Below, one piece after another: positions 1 to 8,916 of a stretch of 64,000 bases of DNA; the first letter of the stretch is position 1; the number at the start of each line of letters is the position of its first letter. The DNA is from Aurantiochytrium sp. KH105 (taxonomy: Eukaryota > Sar > Bigyra > Thraustochytrida > Thraustochytriidae). Under the pieces are notes generated by a model, which saw only the letters and a list, made by a program, of their open reading frames with translations, did no database searches and was not told where the DNA came from. Made by a program: the position numbers and the translations under genes. Location of the stretch: the NCBI GenBank assembly GCA_003116975.1, contig BGKB01000124.1, forward strand, positions 62,001 to 126,000, read 5' to 3'.

Positions 1-2
1 AA

Positions 3-488
3 CTCACAGGTTTTGCAGCCATCGACACTTGGGAGACACCGGCAAACTTTGGAGCGCGAACAGTGCGACTTCGCTCGCTTCACGAGCAAGTGCAAGCTGC
101 AGAGCGGGCGAATCGCACCCACGCCATTCTCGCACAAAATCCCGTCCCGGTCTCTGTTGCAGGTTGGCGTATGCTTGAGGATCGCGAGTTCCCTGGCGGC
201 ATGCCTTCCAAGGAGATGGCTCTGAAATGGCCGCCCTTGCTTCGCGACGTGGAAGTGGAATACTTGACGCGTCTTGAAAAAGGCCATCGTGTCAAGCCTC
301 CGCAGCTTGAAATCGCCAAGGACGAAAATGGAAAGGGCAGTACAAGGAAAGATCTTGATAGTAGTGATAAGAACGACTCTCGAGTCGAGCACGACGTGCA
401 CGGGTCGCACGCTCACCCTCTCTCGCCTGCAAAAAGCCCTCTCGGCTGGTCGGAAGGCATTCGCGCGGCAAGAGATCAAGTTCACTGA
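3..488 (+). CDS. 3' end of an unidentified protein (5' end outside the window)
   Basis: An open frame runs from the left edge (frame starting at base 3) to a TGA at 486-488, so only the C-terminal 161 residues are present. The first ~100 residues look like ordinary folded protein (motifs such as GFAAIDTWE and VSVAGWRMLED, with W and P well represented). The last ~60 residues are charged and probably disordered (KDENGKGS, SSDKNDSRVEHD). I do not recognise the family. No ATG within the window needs to be the start, because the frame stays open to the edge. It is followed by about 740 bases without a gene before the thioredoxin. Confidence that this is a real coding 3' end is moderate; function is unknown. 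Confidence 0.5.
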   Translation, partial: LTGFAAIDTWETPANFGARTVRLRSLHEQVQAAERANRTHAILAQNPVPVSVAGWRMLEDREFPGGMPSKEMALKWPPLLRDVEVEYLTRLEKGHRVKPPQLEIAKDENGKGSTRKDLDSSDKNDSRVEHDVHGSHAHPLSPAKSPLGWSEGIRAARDQVH

Positions 489-1231
489 CAGTCGCTCGCT
501 TCTTGGCATAGATTCTCTTTTTTGGCTATCTCTCTGAACCCATCAATCTCAGTCAAGCACATTTTACTACATCAAACTTACAGCCCACTGCTGAGGCTCT
601 TGCTCTTCATAGACGCAACGTTTTGTTTTTCCCCTCCCGCAAAATATGCACTCGAGAAGATGAAGTCAAAGAAAAGGAAACAAGTGCAAGGATTCTCAAC
701 AATCATTCTACTCTTTGCTAGATTTGCCCACGGCTAATTCTACTGGATTTCGTTCTGCTACTTCCTTTGTCATACCTCGAAGCGTAAAGTTTGCCGCTGG
801 CCAATCTCTTCGACGATTTGCTAGTGTTCCTGTTTGCTTTCCCGATCTCACACAAACACAAAGCGCAACCGCAATTGCGGACGACATGATCAGCCTGAGC
901 AATCTTGGCGAGACCATACTCCCCTCCCTCCTCGCCCTTCATCATCGCCACCTTGCTGCCGCTGTCCCCTTTCTGCTAGTAGTGGGGCACGCGCCTGAAA
1001 GAGTGTGCAGAGTCACCTCCACGACCCATCAGAAGCGAAACGCGAGAAAGACCACGCGGGCACAGCGCAGCGCAGCGCGGCGCGGCGAGGCGAGGCGGCG
1101 TGACGACGCTCCCTTGCGTCCTAGCTAGCTAGCCAGCCAGCCAGCCAGCTAGCTACGTTTGCTTGCTTGCCTGCCTGCTCCGGGCAGTGCGGCTTTGGCG
1201 TCTGGACGTACGAGAAATAGCGCTCAGCACC
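489..1231. other. Intergenic region, pyrimidine-rich, with an AGCT/AGCC microsatellite
   Basis: Spacer between the partial gene and the thioredoxin gene. Short frames exist on both strands (for example 715-1128) but are compositionally unconvincing. Bases 1070-1110 are a GCG-rich stretch and 1121-1156 is a tandem AGCT/AGCC microsatellite that ends about 75 bases before the chosen thioredoxin ATG, so it probably lies in the promoter or 5' UTR. Confidence 0.5.
1121..1156. repeat. AGCT/AGCC tetranucleotide microsatellite
   Basis: Tandem four-base units (CTAG/CTAG then CCAG repeated) directly readable in the sequence, immediately upstream of the thioredoxin gene. Confidence 0.85.
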
Positions 1232-1705
1232 ATGCTCTCCGAGGCGCTCGAGACGGTGGGCGGCTTTGTCATGGAGCACCCGCTGCTCCTCGTGCTGGTC
1301 GCGTACGTGATGATGCAGCTGTACATGCGGTCGCGTCCGTTCCCAGTGGTCGAGGGGTCCAAGGTGCGGTCGATCGCGAGCATGGCCGACTTCAAGGCCC
1401 TCATTCAGGAATGCAAAAACACCAATGCCGTCCTTGTGGTGGACTACTACGCCACGTGGTGCCCGCCTTGCCGCCGTGCTGCTCCTGTGTACGGCGAAAT
1501 GTCAAAAATCTACAAGGAGGACGACGTGGTTTTCTCCAAGGTCAACGTGGACGAGGTCCGGGAGCTAGCCTCTGCACATGGGATTCAGGCCATGCCAACC
1601 TTTAAAATTTTCAATTGTGACGCCAAGGAGGTGCACTCGCTCCGAGGCTGGAACGAGTCCGAGCTGCGCAATATGATTGTGACTTCTATTAACAGTGCCA
1701 AGTAA
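1232..1705 (+). CDS. Membrane-anchored thioredoxin-domain protein
   Basis: 157-residue protein. Residues 8-32 form a hydrophobic segment (GGFVMEHPLLLVLVAYVMM), predicted to be a single N-terminal membrane anchor. It is followed by a complete thioredoxin fold: WCPPC redox site at C77/C80 (CPPC rather than the usual CGPC) and the cis-proline loop AMPTF around residue 122. Thioredoxins reduce protein disulfides. The anchor implies action on a membrane surface, but topology and compartment cannot be decided from sequence. The frame is open to a TTG 69 bases upstream, but the ATG at 1232 in CACCATG context is the natural start and puts the anchor near the N-terminus. Its stop lies 56 bases from the end of the convergent coiled-coil gene. 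Fold call is firm; subfamily is not assigned. Confidence 0.88.
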   Translation: MLSEALETVGGFVMEHPLLLVLVAYVMMQLYMRSRPFPVVEGSKVRSIASMADFKALIQECKNTNAVLVVDYYATWCPPCRRAAPVYGEMSKIYKEDDVVFSKVNVDEVRELASAHGIQAMPTFKIFNCDAKEVHSLRGWNESELRNMIVTSINSAK

Positions 1706-1760
1706 GCTTGCCCTTTTACACATTTGGCACTTGCATTCGCAGACGAGGAAAAAGGTGTGA

Positions 1761-3115
1761 CTACTCCAGCATGGGCTGCAGTGCCGACTGAGGCATGTTA
1801 CCGCCCAAGTATGAGGTCTGATTACCTTGCAAGTGCGACTGTTGTTGCTGCTGCTGCACTGACTGTGCCTTGGCCAGGGCGAGTCTCGAGCTGCGCTGCG
1901 GCCGCAGCACCGAGAATCTTCGCGTTTCCTGCTGGGTGGCTTGCAAAACTTCTTGCTCGAGAAAGTCGTCTGACCTCTCGTCAGGGTCCTCCGTGCTATG
2001 TTGCGATAGAAACGACTTTGTTGCCCGCTTGCGCTTCTTCTCTGCAAATTTGAGAATGCGACGATTTTCGGCCTTGATGAGCTCACGGCCTTGTTTGTCA
2101 GCTATGACCGGAATTTGGCCTTCAAAGGTACCCGTTTCACTTGAATTATCATCGTCGTGATCATTGTCGTCCGAGTCGCTATCATCTATCGACATGTCGC
2201 CAAGCACGCCGCCGAGACCACCCTTGGTATCCGAGACGCGCGCCATGGTCTGTTCCAGGGCCTCGAGGTCCGCGCTTGTCTTCTTCAGGGCCCGCTGTGC
2301 GCGCTCCGCGTCCGCTCGCGAGACTTGAGCATCATCTTCCGCTCGAAGGAGTGACTCTGGCGACGCCGTGGCGTCCTTCTTGACCTCTTGGAGGGCCGCC
2401 TCGGCTCTTTGGGCACGCACGTTCGATTCGTGGACGTGGGCGCGCAGCTTTTCTACTTGGCCCATGAGCGTCTTGCACTTTGCGCCAAGCTTTGATACGG
2501 ACACGGAGGCTCCCCCACGTCCCCCGCTATTGTTGGCTCCCCCGCGCGCTTTGCTTTTCCGAGGACCATTTGCAACGCTCGCTGCGTCTCCGCTGGGACC
2601 ATTTCGTTTCTGCGCGCGAAGTAGCTTCTTCATGCGTGCTTTGCTAAGTGGCGCTGGGGACGCATTAAATCCCGACGACGACCGTTCTGGGCCGCTATGC
2701 TCCCCGCGCAGGTTGGCAGCAAGCCGACTTCGCCAAGTGCTCTCCAAGACGTCCTCGTCAACGTCGTCGATGCGCAGGTTTTTGTCGGGCAGGGCCTCCA
2801 AGACTTTGAGAATTCGTTTTTCACATTGTGCCAGCGTCTCTAGATACCAGCTCACATCCTTGACAGCTTGGCCCTGCGGATCGTCTTCGATAGCTCCTCC
2901 TCTGTTTCCAACAGTGTCCGACTCCTCTTTGTTCCCATCGCCTGCTCCGCCGCTCGACGCTGCCCCGCCTTCATCGCTTTTCGCAGGGCCTTGTTGCGAA
3001 GTGCCAAGGCTTCCACGATGCGCAGCGCTGTCAGAAATCCCTGCATCGCCTTGATCTTGATTTGGACCCTCTCCAGAGCCACCATCTTGAGATGAATGTT
3101 GTTGTTGCTGTTGCT

Positions 3116-3147
<32 letters not shown>

Positions 3148-5324
3148 TGCTGCTGCTGTGACATTGAAGTGCTTGGTCGTCCACTGCTGAACGCCATGCC
3201 CGCAAGAGGAATTCCATCATTGTCCGAACCGCTTACCCCCGGCGTGGTTGCACCGCCTTGGCCACTGAGTGCTGCAGCGGTCGGGATTTGTGCAATGTCC
3301 AGCTGCATGACAATGTGGTCCACGCCATCCTTGATGCCTCGCATAACGTCCTGCAAAAAAGATGTGCGCTCCAAAAGCTGCTTGTTGACCCTTGCGGCTG
3401 CCTCAATTTCGACTTCCTTCTCATCAATGAGTTTGCGTTGCTTGCTGGCGTGGCCAAGACCGCCAAAACGAATACTCTCGGACTCCATTTTGTGGACGTG
3501 CTTGTCCTCTGATAATTTGACAATCTTGCTTTCGGCCTCTGCAATCATTGACTTGAGGCTGCTGACTGTGTCGGCTTGCGACATGAACTTTTCCACAATC
3601 TGACTCATGCTTGTATTGCCCGTGGCCTCGACAATGCGCTTGAATGCCCGCTCATACTCATCAATCCGTTCTGCCTTTTGCGAAATGTCATGCTGCAGAC
3701 GCAGCTGCTTCAGCTTGTTGGTGATGACTTTTCGTTGCAGGTTCTGCTCGCCTTCGGCGTCCAGATCGCCCTTGACTTGCGCGATGATGGCCGTCTTTTG
3801 GGCAATTTGCTGCTCTCGAAACTGCAAAATCTCCTCTGTCTCACGCATGACTTGTCTTCGTGCCTCTACTCGATCTGCCCACTCGGCTTCCTCTTGCTCT
3901 GCCTGCCGTTGCACCCTTTCCAAGTCCGCGGCTGCAACACGTTCATTGTTGAGTGCCTCGCGCAGAGAAATATTGTAGGAGCCAAGCTCTTTTTCCAAAC
4001 CTTCGTTGACGCGCTTGAGGTCCTCGATTCGCGTGTCATTCACGAGCTTATTGCGCTGTAATCGTTCCGCCATATGGTTCAAGGTTTTTATGTACCCAAG
4101 CCGCGTATCAGCCGCCCGCTTCAGTCGATCGAGCTCCTGCGCCTGTTTCTGATTGACAAGCCCCTTCAGCTCCATCATGTTGTCCACTTCCTTCGCCTCC
4201 TCCACTTGTCGCTGCAAGTCTGCAAGCGTCTCCGTCAAAACTGCCACGCGCTCTGTACTTCGTGCCATCTCCTGCTTGCGTAGGTTAAAGTCGCGATGAA
4301 GCTCGTGCAAATATTGGTGTTGAATGTGCACTTCCTGCTGCTTTACTGCAGTCAGAGCGCTCTCGTTTGCGACGGGCTTCCGTGGAGAGGTAGCTCCAGT
4401 CGTCATTCTGGGGCTCGTTGCGGATGCGGGCTCCGCCGTTGTTGAGATGGCCGGTGACGCAATCATCTTCGCATCTCCACTTTTCAACTTTAGCCTGCTG
4501 CTTACTAAGTTTTTTGCGGCAGGTGAATCGCATTGGTTGAGGTCGCTAGGATCCCAGCGACCGAGCTCCCCGTCAGCCTCTTCGTGTACTTTTTGTGAGG
4601 AGGCCTGGCGTTTCTTGAAGTCCTCTCGGGAGAGAACTGCGCTCGATCGCGACGAGTCTTGACTCGCTTTCTGAATCTGGTGAGCGAGCTTATCGCTGAG
4701 TCTCGTCATGGATGCTGCAGCTGTGTTTGGCTCGCGAAGGTTGTTTCCATGCCGAGGGCTCGGACGATGCTGCGATGCGGGCCGTCCCTCCGGTTTTACG
4801 GCGGGGACCATGACTTTGAGAGACCGTCCGCTTTTCCCTTTGTGGGGACCTCGATCCGAGGGCGCTGATCCTGTGGATTTTGCGAGCTTGTCTATTTGAG
4901 CGGGTGTCTCCAATGTCGCGGCAGTGGTCTTTTCTTCTTCTTCTTCTTCTTCTTCTTCTTTGTCATCCGTACTCTGAAAGCCCTGCGTATCGTCTTCGAG
5001 ACTCTGGACAACGTCTTTCTCGACGCTGTTTTTTACGTTGTGTTCGATATCGACGGTCATCATGAGTTCTTTTTGCTCTTTCCTGTCCAATAGATTTTGA
5101 TTTGTAGGCTCGGCGACAGGGCTGGTGACACTCACAATCGCATTTGTCTCTGCGCCACTTGCTTCTGCACCATTTGATTGGGAAGAAGCATCGACAGCCC
5201 AAGCAGGAGCAACAACGCTTGCTGCGCCATGTGTCGATGCCGGAATCGCTGCTACGGATGGCAACGTTTTGTCCTCACAAGTTTCGGTCGCCGGACGCTC
5301 CACCGGGTCCTGGACTTCCTCCAT
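1761..5324 (-). CDS. Large coiled-coil protein, probable outer dynein arm docking complex subunit (ODAD1/ODAD3-like)
   Basis: 1,187 residues from the ATG at 5324; the frame extends 8 codons further to a TTG, which I do not use. Residues 1-330 are charged and low complexity with a poly-Glu run. A long coiled coil spans roughly 335-675 and contains the signature YERAFKRIVEATGNTSMSQI, resembling the Y-E-x-A-F-x-x-I-x-x-A-T-G segment of CCDC114/CCDC63/CCDC151 proteins that dock outer dynein arms onto axonemal doublets. After it come a 21-residue polyQ tract (DNA 3097-3159), a Gly/Ser-rich linker, a second helical block (AHVHESNVRAQRAEAALQ) and a basic segment near the C-terminus. Homologues are usually 500-700 residues, so this one carries long disordered additions. 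Role in flagella is inferred from the motif; any long coiled-coil protein is the alternative. Confidence 0.65.
3097..3159 (-). repeat. CAG/CAA trinucleotide tract encoding polyglutamine
   Basis: Sixty-three bases of CAA/CAG codons on the minus strand (read as GTT/GCT units on the plus strand) encode 21 consecutive Gln within the ODA-docking-like protein, just C-terminal to its main coiled coil. Both Gln codons are mixed, which usually slows repeat slippage. Confidence 0.9.
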
Positions 5325-5583
5325 CGCGTCTGTAGTGGGCGATAACAAATAGAAAGGTCACGAGATCTGTCTCTCTTGTTGATCACAGTCAAGACTCGTG
5401 CGACCCACCCTGTCGCGCGAGCGCCAACGCGAGCGCGAGCGCTGCTCTTGCTGCTGCTTTAGTTGCGCTTTTAACGCCACGATGATGATGCCGCTTCTAA
5501 ATAAGTTGTTTGATCACAACTGTGTTAAAAGCATGTCCGTTGGGATTTATCGTGCACGAAAAAATAGTTATGCTTGATGGAAG

Positions 5584-5658
5584 GGTGGGAAAAGACTGGG
5601 AAAAGGCTGCGAAAAGGCTGGGAAAAGGCTGCGAAAAGGCTGGGAAAAGGCTGGAAGG
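5584..5658. repeat. Minisatellite, ~11-bp unit (GGGAAAAGGCT / GCGAAAAGGCT)
   Basis: About seven tandem copies, alternating between a GGG and a GCG version of the same 11-base unit, which implies a 22-base higher-order period. Purine-rich on the plus strand. Confidence 0.9.
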
Positions 5659-5678
5659 CTTCGGAAAAAGTCTTGAGC

Positions 5679-5887
5679 CAAGACCAAGACCAAGACCAAG
5701 AGTAAGACCCAAGAACAAGACCAAATAAAAAGACCAAAGAACAAGACCAAATAAAAATACCAAGACCAAGACCGAGACCAAGAGTAATACCAAAGACCAG
5801 GACCAAGAGTAACACCAAAGACTAGGACCAAGACCAAGACCCAAGACCCAAGACCCAAGACCCAAGACCCAAGACCAAGACCAAAGA
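5679..5887. repeat. Imperfect tandem repeat of CAAGAC-type units
   Basis: Roughly 200 bases built from hexamers CAAGAC/CCAAGA and heptamers CCCAAGA, with interspersed variants (GAACAAGACC, AATAAAAAGACC, GAGTAATACC). The distal end (5830-5880) is the most regular, with several perfect heptamers, suggesting recent expansion there. It almost abuts the 11-bp minisatellite. Confidence 0.9.
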
Positions 5888-6132
5888 ATGAAACCACGAG
5901 CAACAGCAGCAGCAACAGAGAGTGCGCGATGTAGTAACTAAAAGAATCAATTTCTGTCTGGCCAACTCTCATCGTCAACCAGAGAAAGAAAGAAAATGAT
6001 CGATGAGATTACTTTTTGATGATTTTTTTTTTGTAAAACCCATCAGCAACGTCGTCCACGAATCTATCTTCTTCGAGTCAGATTCATTTGTCTTTTCGTT
6101 TGTTTTCTTTTCCCTCCAGTCTTGATTTTACT

Positions 6133-7341
6133 CTAAAGGACGGAGCGAATAGCCTTGGCGACGTGCTCGAGCTTGTCGCTGGTGAGACCGGCGACACTGA
6201 TGCGGCCGTTAGAGGGCATGTAAATGTGGTAGTTCTTCTCCATCGACGCCACCTGGTCGGCGCTGAGGCCCGTAAAGGTGAACATGCCAATCTGGTCCGT
6301 GATGAAGCTCCAGTCACCAGGAGCTCCAGTGGCCTCGATGGCCTCGCGGAGACCCTTGCGCATCGCAAGAATGCGGTCGACAATGCCCTTGAGCTCGACC
6401 TTCCACTCCTCGCGAAGCTTGGGGTCCGTAAGGATGAGTGCCGCGATGGCGGCACCGTGACGGGGCGGGTTCGAGTACATGGGGCGGATCACGAGCTCAA
6501 GCTGGCTCATGACGCGCGTGCAGGCGCCAGCGGAGGGGCAGACGACGTTGAGAGCGCCGACGCGCTCGCCGTAGAGACCCATGTTCTTGCTGTACGACTG
6601 CGCCACCATCATCTGCTGGCCCTTGGACTCAAAAAGACGCACGGCGTAGGCGTCCTTGTCCACATCGCCAGAGGCAAAACCCTGGTACGCCGAGTCGAAA
6701 AAGGGGAGCAGCTGGCGCTCGGTGAGCAGGTCGACAATCTTTTGCCATTGCTCCGCGGTGGGGTCAACGCCAGTCGGGTTGTGCGCGCACACATGCAGAA
6801 CGACGACGCTGCCGGCCGGGGCCTGCTCGAGGTCCTTCATCATGCCCTCAAAGTCGAGACCGCGGGTGGCCGGGTTCAGGTACGTGTACTTGGCGGTCTC
6901 CAAACCGGCGTTGCCAAAGATCTTGAAGTGGTTGCCCCAGGTAGGGTTCGGGATGTACACCTTGGTGCCGGCAAAGTGGGTGGCGAGGAACTCGGCGCCC
7001 ACGCGAAGCGCGCCGGTGCCGGAGAGAGCCTGCACGGTGGCCACGCGGCCCTCCTTGACGGACTTGGCGTCCGCACCAAAGCAGAACTCCTGCGTGGCCT
7101 GGCGGAACTTGACGTCGCCGGCGATGCCCAGGTACTCCTTGTTGCGCGAGGCATCCTCGAGGATCGTCTTTTCGGCCTTGCGGACCACCTCGAGCACGAG
7201 GGGCTTGCCTTGGGCATCGCGGTACGCGCCCACGGACACGTTCACGCTTTCCGGCGAGTCATCCGCCAGGAAGCGCGTCTTGACGCCCAGAATCGCATCG
7301 GGCGGGCCCTGCTCCACCTTCTCGAACGAGATGGGCGCCAT
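6133..7341 (-). CDS. Aspartate aminotransferase (class I, PLP-dependent)
   Basis: 402 residues in one exon starting at an ATG (7341). Interconverts aspartate plus 2-oxoglutarate with oxaloacetate plus glutamate. The PLP-lysine motif SYSKNMGLYGERVG lies at about residues 247-260. Other hallmarks of the eukaryotic family are NPTWGNH, HNPTGVDPT and FFDSAYQGFASGD. The N-terminus (MAPISFEKVEQGPPDAILGV) enters the catalytic domain directly with no mitochondrial presequence, so the cytosolic isoform is the best reading. Length matches the family (~400-410). A 437-codon frame on the opposite strand (6088-7401) is a codon-bias shadow. The upstream side is a 1.6-kb divergent region shared with the large helicase gene. 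Confidence 0.95.
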   Translation of the reverse strand: MAPISFEKVEQGPPDAILGVKTRFLADDSPESVNVSVGAYRDAQGKPLVLEVVRKAEKTILEDASRNKEYLGIAGDVKFRQATQEFCFGADAKSVKEGRVATVQALSGTGALRVGAEFLATHFAGTKVYIPNPTWGNHFKIFGNAGLETAKYTYLNPATRGLDFEGMMKDLEQAPAGSVVVLHVCAHNPTGVDPTAEQWQKIVDLLTERQLLPFFDSAYQGFASGDVDKDAYAVRLFESKGQQMMVAQSYSKNMGLYGERVGALNVVCPSAGACTRVMSQLELVIRPMYSNPPRHGAAIAALILTDPKLREEWKVELKGIVDRILAMRKGLREAIEATGAPGDWSFITDQIGMFTFTGLSADQVASMEKNYHIYMPSNGRISVAGLTSDKLEHVAKAIRSVL

Positions 7342-8184
7342 CTTATTCTATCTCCTGCTCCTCCTTTCTTCTGCTCGCGCTCGCTCTGTGTGTATGTGTG
7401 AGTTTCCATGGGCATGCATGCATACATGCGCGCGAGCATGTCTCCCGTTAGTCTCCCCTCTTCGACCTCGTCCTCGCAGGTGCTGCTCTTTCCCCTCCCG
7501 CGCCTCCCGGCGTCGTCCGCCGTCGCCTCCGTCCCTCCGGTCCTCCCTCTCCCTCCAGGATATCTCGCTCGCTCAATCAGCCCCATCTCCTTCTCCATCT
7601 CCATCCATCTCCGGCCCAACTCCGCCGCGCCGAGCGACCGCGAGCGCCGCCCTCGCGCCCGCGCCCGCGCCCGCGCACGCCGCGCACGCACGCACGCACG
7701 CACGCACCTGTGCTCGCCGCTGTTCGGGGTCTGCATCGCGCTCGCCTCGCCTCGCTCATGCCGTGCTGGCGTGCCGCAGCGTGCACGGCGCCCTCTGCAG
7801 CTGCTGCTGCGTCGCCGCAGAGGCCCCGCGGCACAATTGCACGCCGCGGCGCAGGCGCGAAGCGAGGCGGGAGCGGGGCGAAGCGGGAGCGGGGCGGGGC
7901 GGGGCGGGGGCGGCAGGAAAGGGAGGAGGATGGCGCGGGAAGGAAAAGGGGCCGGGAGGGCGCGAGCGGATGGCATGTGCGGAGGCGGCTGCAGACAGCT
8001 GCGCAGAGCCGAAGGGGAGGCGGGCTCGACGCTTCTCGGGTCTTGCGCGCTCTCTTTGTCAACAATGGCTGGGGTGATAGGCTATCGATGGCTACGTATA
8101 AGAAAGGAGATGGATGAGGGATGAGGGCCGAGCAAACGAAGGGAGGCGGTTCACGGGGAGGGGCTGGTTGTCTTTGGGGAAAGG

Positions 8185-8242
8185 AAGGAGGGGAAGGAAG
8201 GGAGGAAGGAAGGAAAAGAAAAGAAAAGGAAAGGAAAGAAAA
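8185..8242 (+). repeat. Polypurine GGAAG/GAAAA tract
   Basis: Nearly 60 bases of pure A/G on the plus strand made of GGAA, GGGA and GAAAA units. It lies upstream of the helicase gene; such tracts can form triplex DNA. Confidence 0.85.
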
Positions 8243-8395
8243 GCTTTCATGTGTCGCCTTCGCGCTCACGGCAGCATCTTGGATTTCCTGCCCTGGTCAT
8301 AGAGTGCGCACGTGTTTGACAAATTGGATCTCGCACGTCTCAAAATCCTTCGACACATCCTCTCGCCACAACATGACACAGCTCTTCACACCAAA

Positions 8396-8508
8396 CGCCC
8401 CCCTCCTCCTTCTCCTCCTCCTCCTCCTCCTCCTCATCATCATCACGATCATCGTTTTCGTGTCGCGTGTCTTACTCATCTCCCCGTCATCGTCATCGTC
8501 ATCGTCGC
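8396..8508 (+). repeat. CTC/CAT and TCATCG short tandem repeats
   Basis: A CTC run (about ten units) passes into CAT units near 8400-8445, and a TCATCG/TCG repeat follows at 8480-8508. Simple-sequence DNA in the helicase upstream region. Confidence 0.8.
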
Positions 8509-8916
8509 CGCGAGAGATCGCCTTGAGAGATCGCCTTGAGAGCGCCGCGCCTGCAGAGCAGACTCGTGCGAGAGACCAGACCCGGATCGCGTCGCTGCCG
8601 GATCCTCGCCGCCGCGACACGAGCTCGCGCCGCGAGGCCGGGCGCGAGCGGCGAGAGCGCACGGGGGCTCGGCCGGCGCGCGCGGCGGCGGCTCGGTCGG
8701 CTCGGCGAAGCCGGCCGCGAGGAGGAACTCTCTCTCGACTAGTCATCGAATCCTGCTTTCCCGAGGGCGCGACAGACGGCCGGCCTGGCGCGAGGAAGGC
8801 GGCGAGGGCGGGCAGGCAGGCGGACGGACAAGCAGACGCGCAGGGAGAGAGACGCGCACGTCCCGCTGAGCCGGCACGAAGCCGCCGCGCGAGGAGCTCG
8901 CGAGAGAACCAAGGAG

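Larger units (their letters stand above)
5325..6132. other. Intergenic region dominated by two minisatellites
   Basis: Lies between the 5' end of the coiled-coil gene and the 3' end of aspartate aminotransferase (both minus strand). Apart from the repeats at 5584-5658 and 5679-5887 it holds a GCGAGC-rich stretch near 5415-5445 and an A/T-rich stretch around 6000-6040. Long frames here (for example 5568-5978 minus) are products of the repeats and are not supported as genes. Confidence 0.6.
7342..8916. other. Divergent promoter region between aspartate aminotransferase and helicase genes; low complexity
   Basis: This 1.6-kb spacer contains CT-rich DNA (7480-7600), a GCAC repeat (7681-7707), GC-rich GGGGC stretches (7860-7920), a polypurine GGAA/GAAAA tract (8185-8242), a CTC/CAT repeat (8396-8445) and TCATCG units (8480-8508). 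Several frames of 200-280 codons cross it on both strands but are Arg/Ser/Pro/Ala-rich with no domain features, so I call none of them genes. The 300 bases before 8917 are probably the helicase 5' UTR. Confidence 0.6.

Noticed and set aside
5679-5887. CRISPR-like or satellite array
   Set aside because: Units are 6-7 bases, directly tandem, with no unique spacers; a minisatellite.
6088-7401. 437-codon plus-strand frame opposite aspartate aminotransferase
   Set aside because: Mirror image of a GC-biased gene: Val/Leu/Ala/Gly/His/Arg-rich with no domain, and fully overlapped by a textbook enzyme on the other strand.
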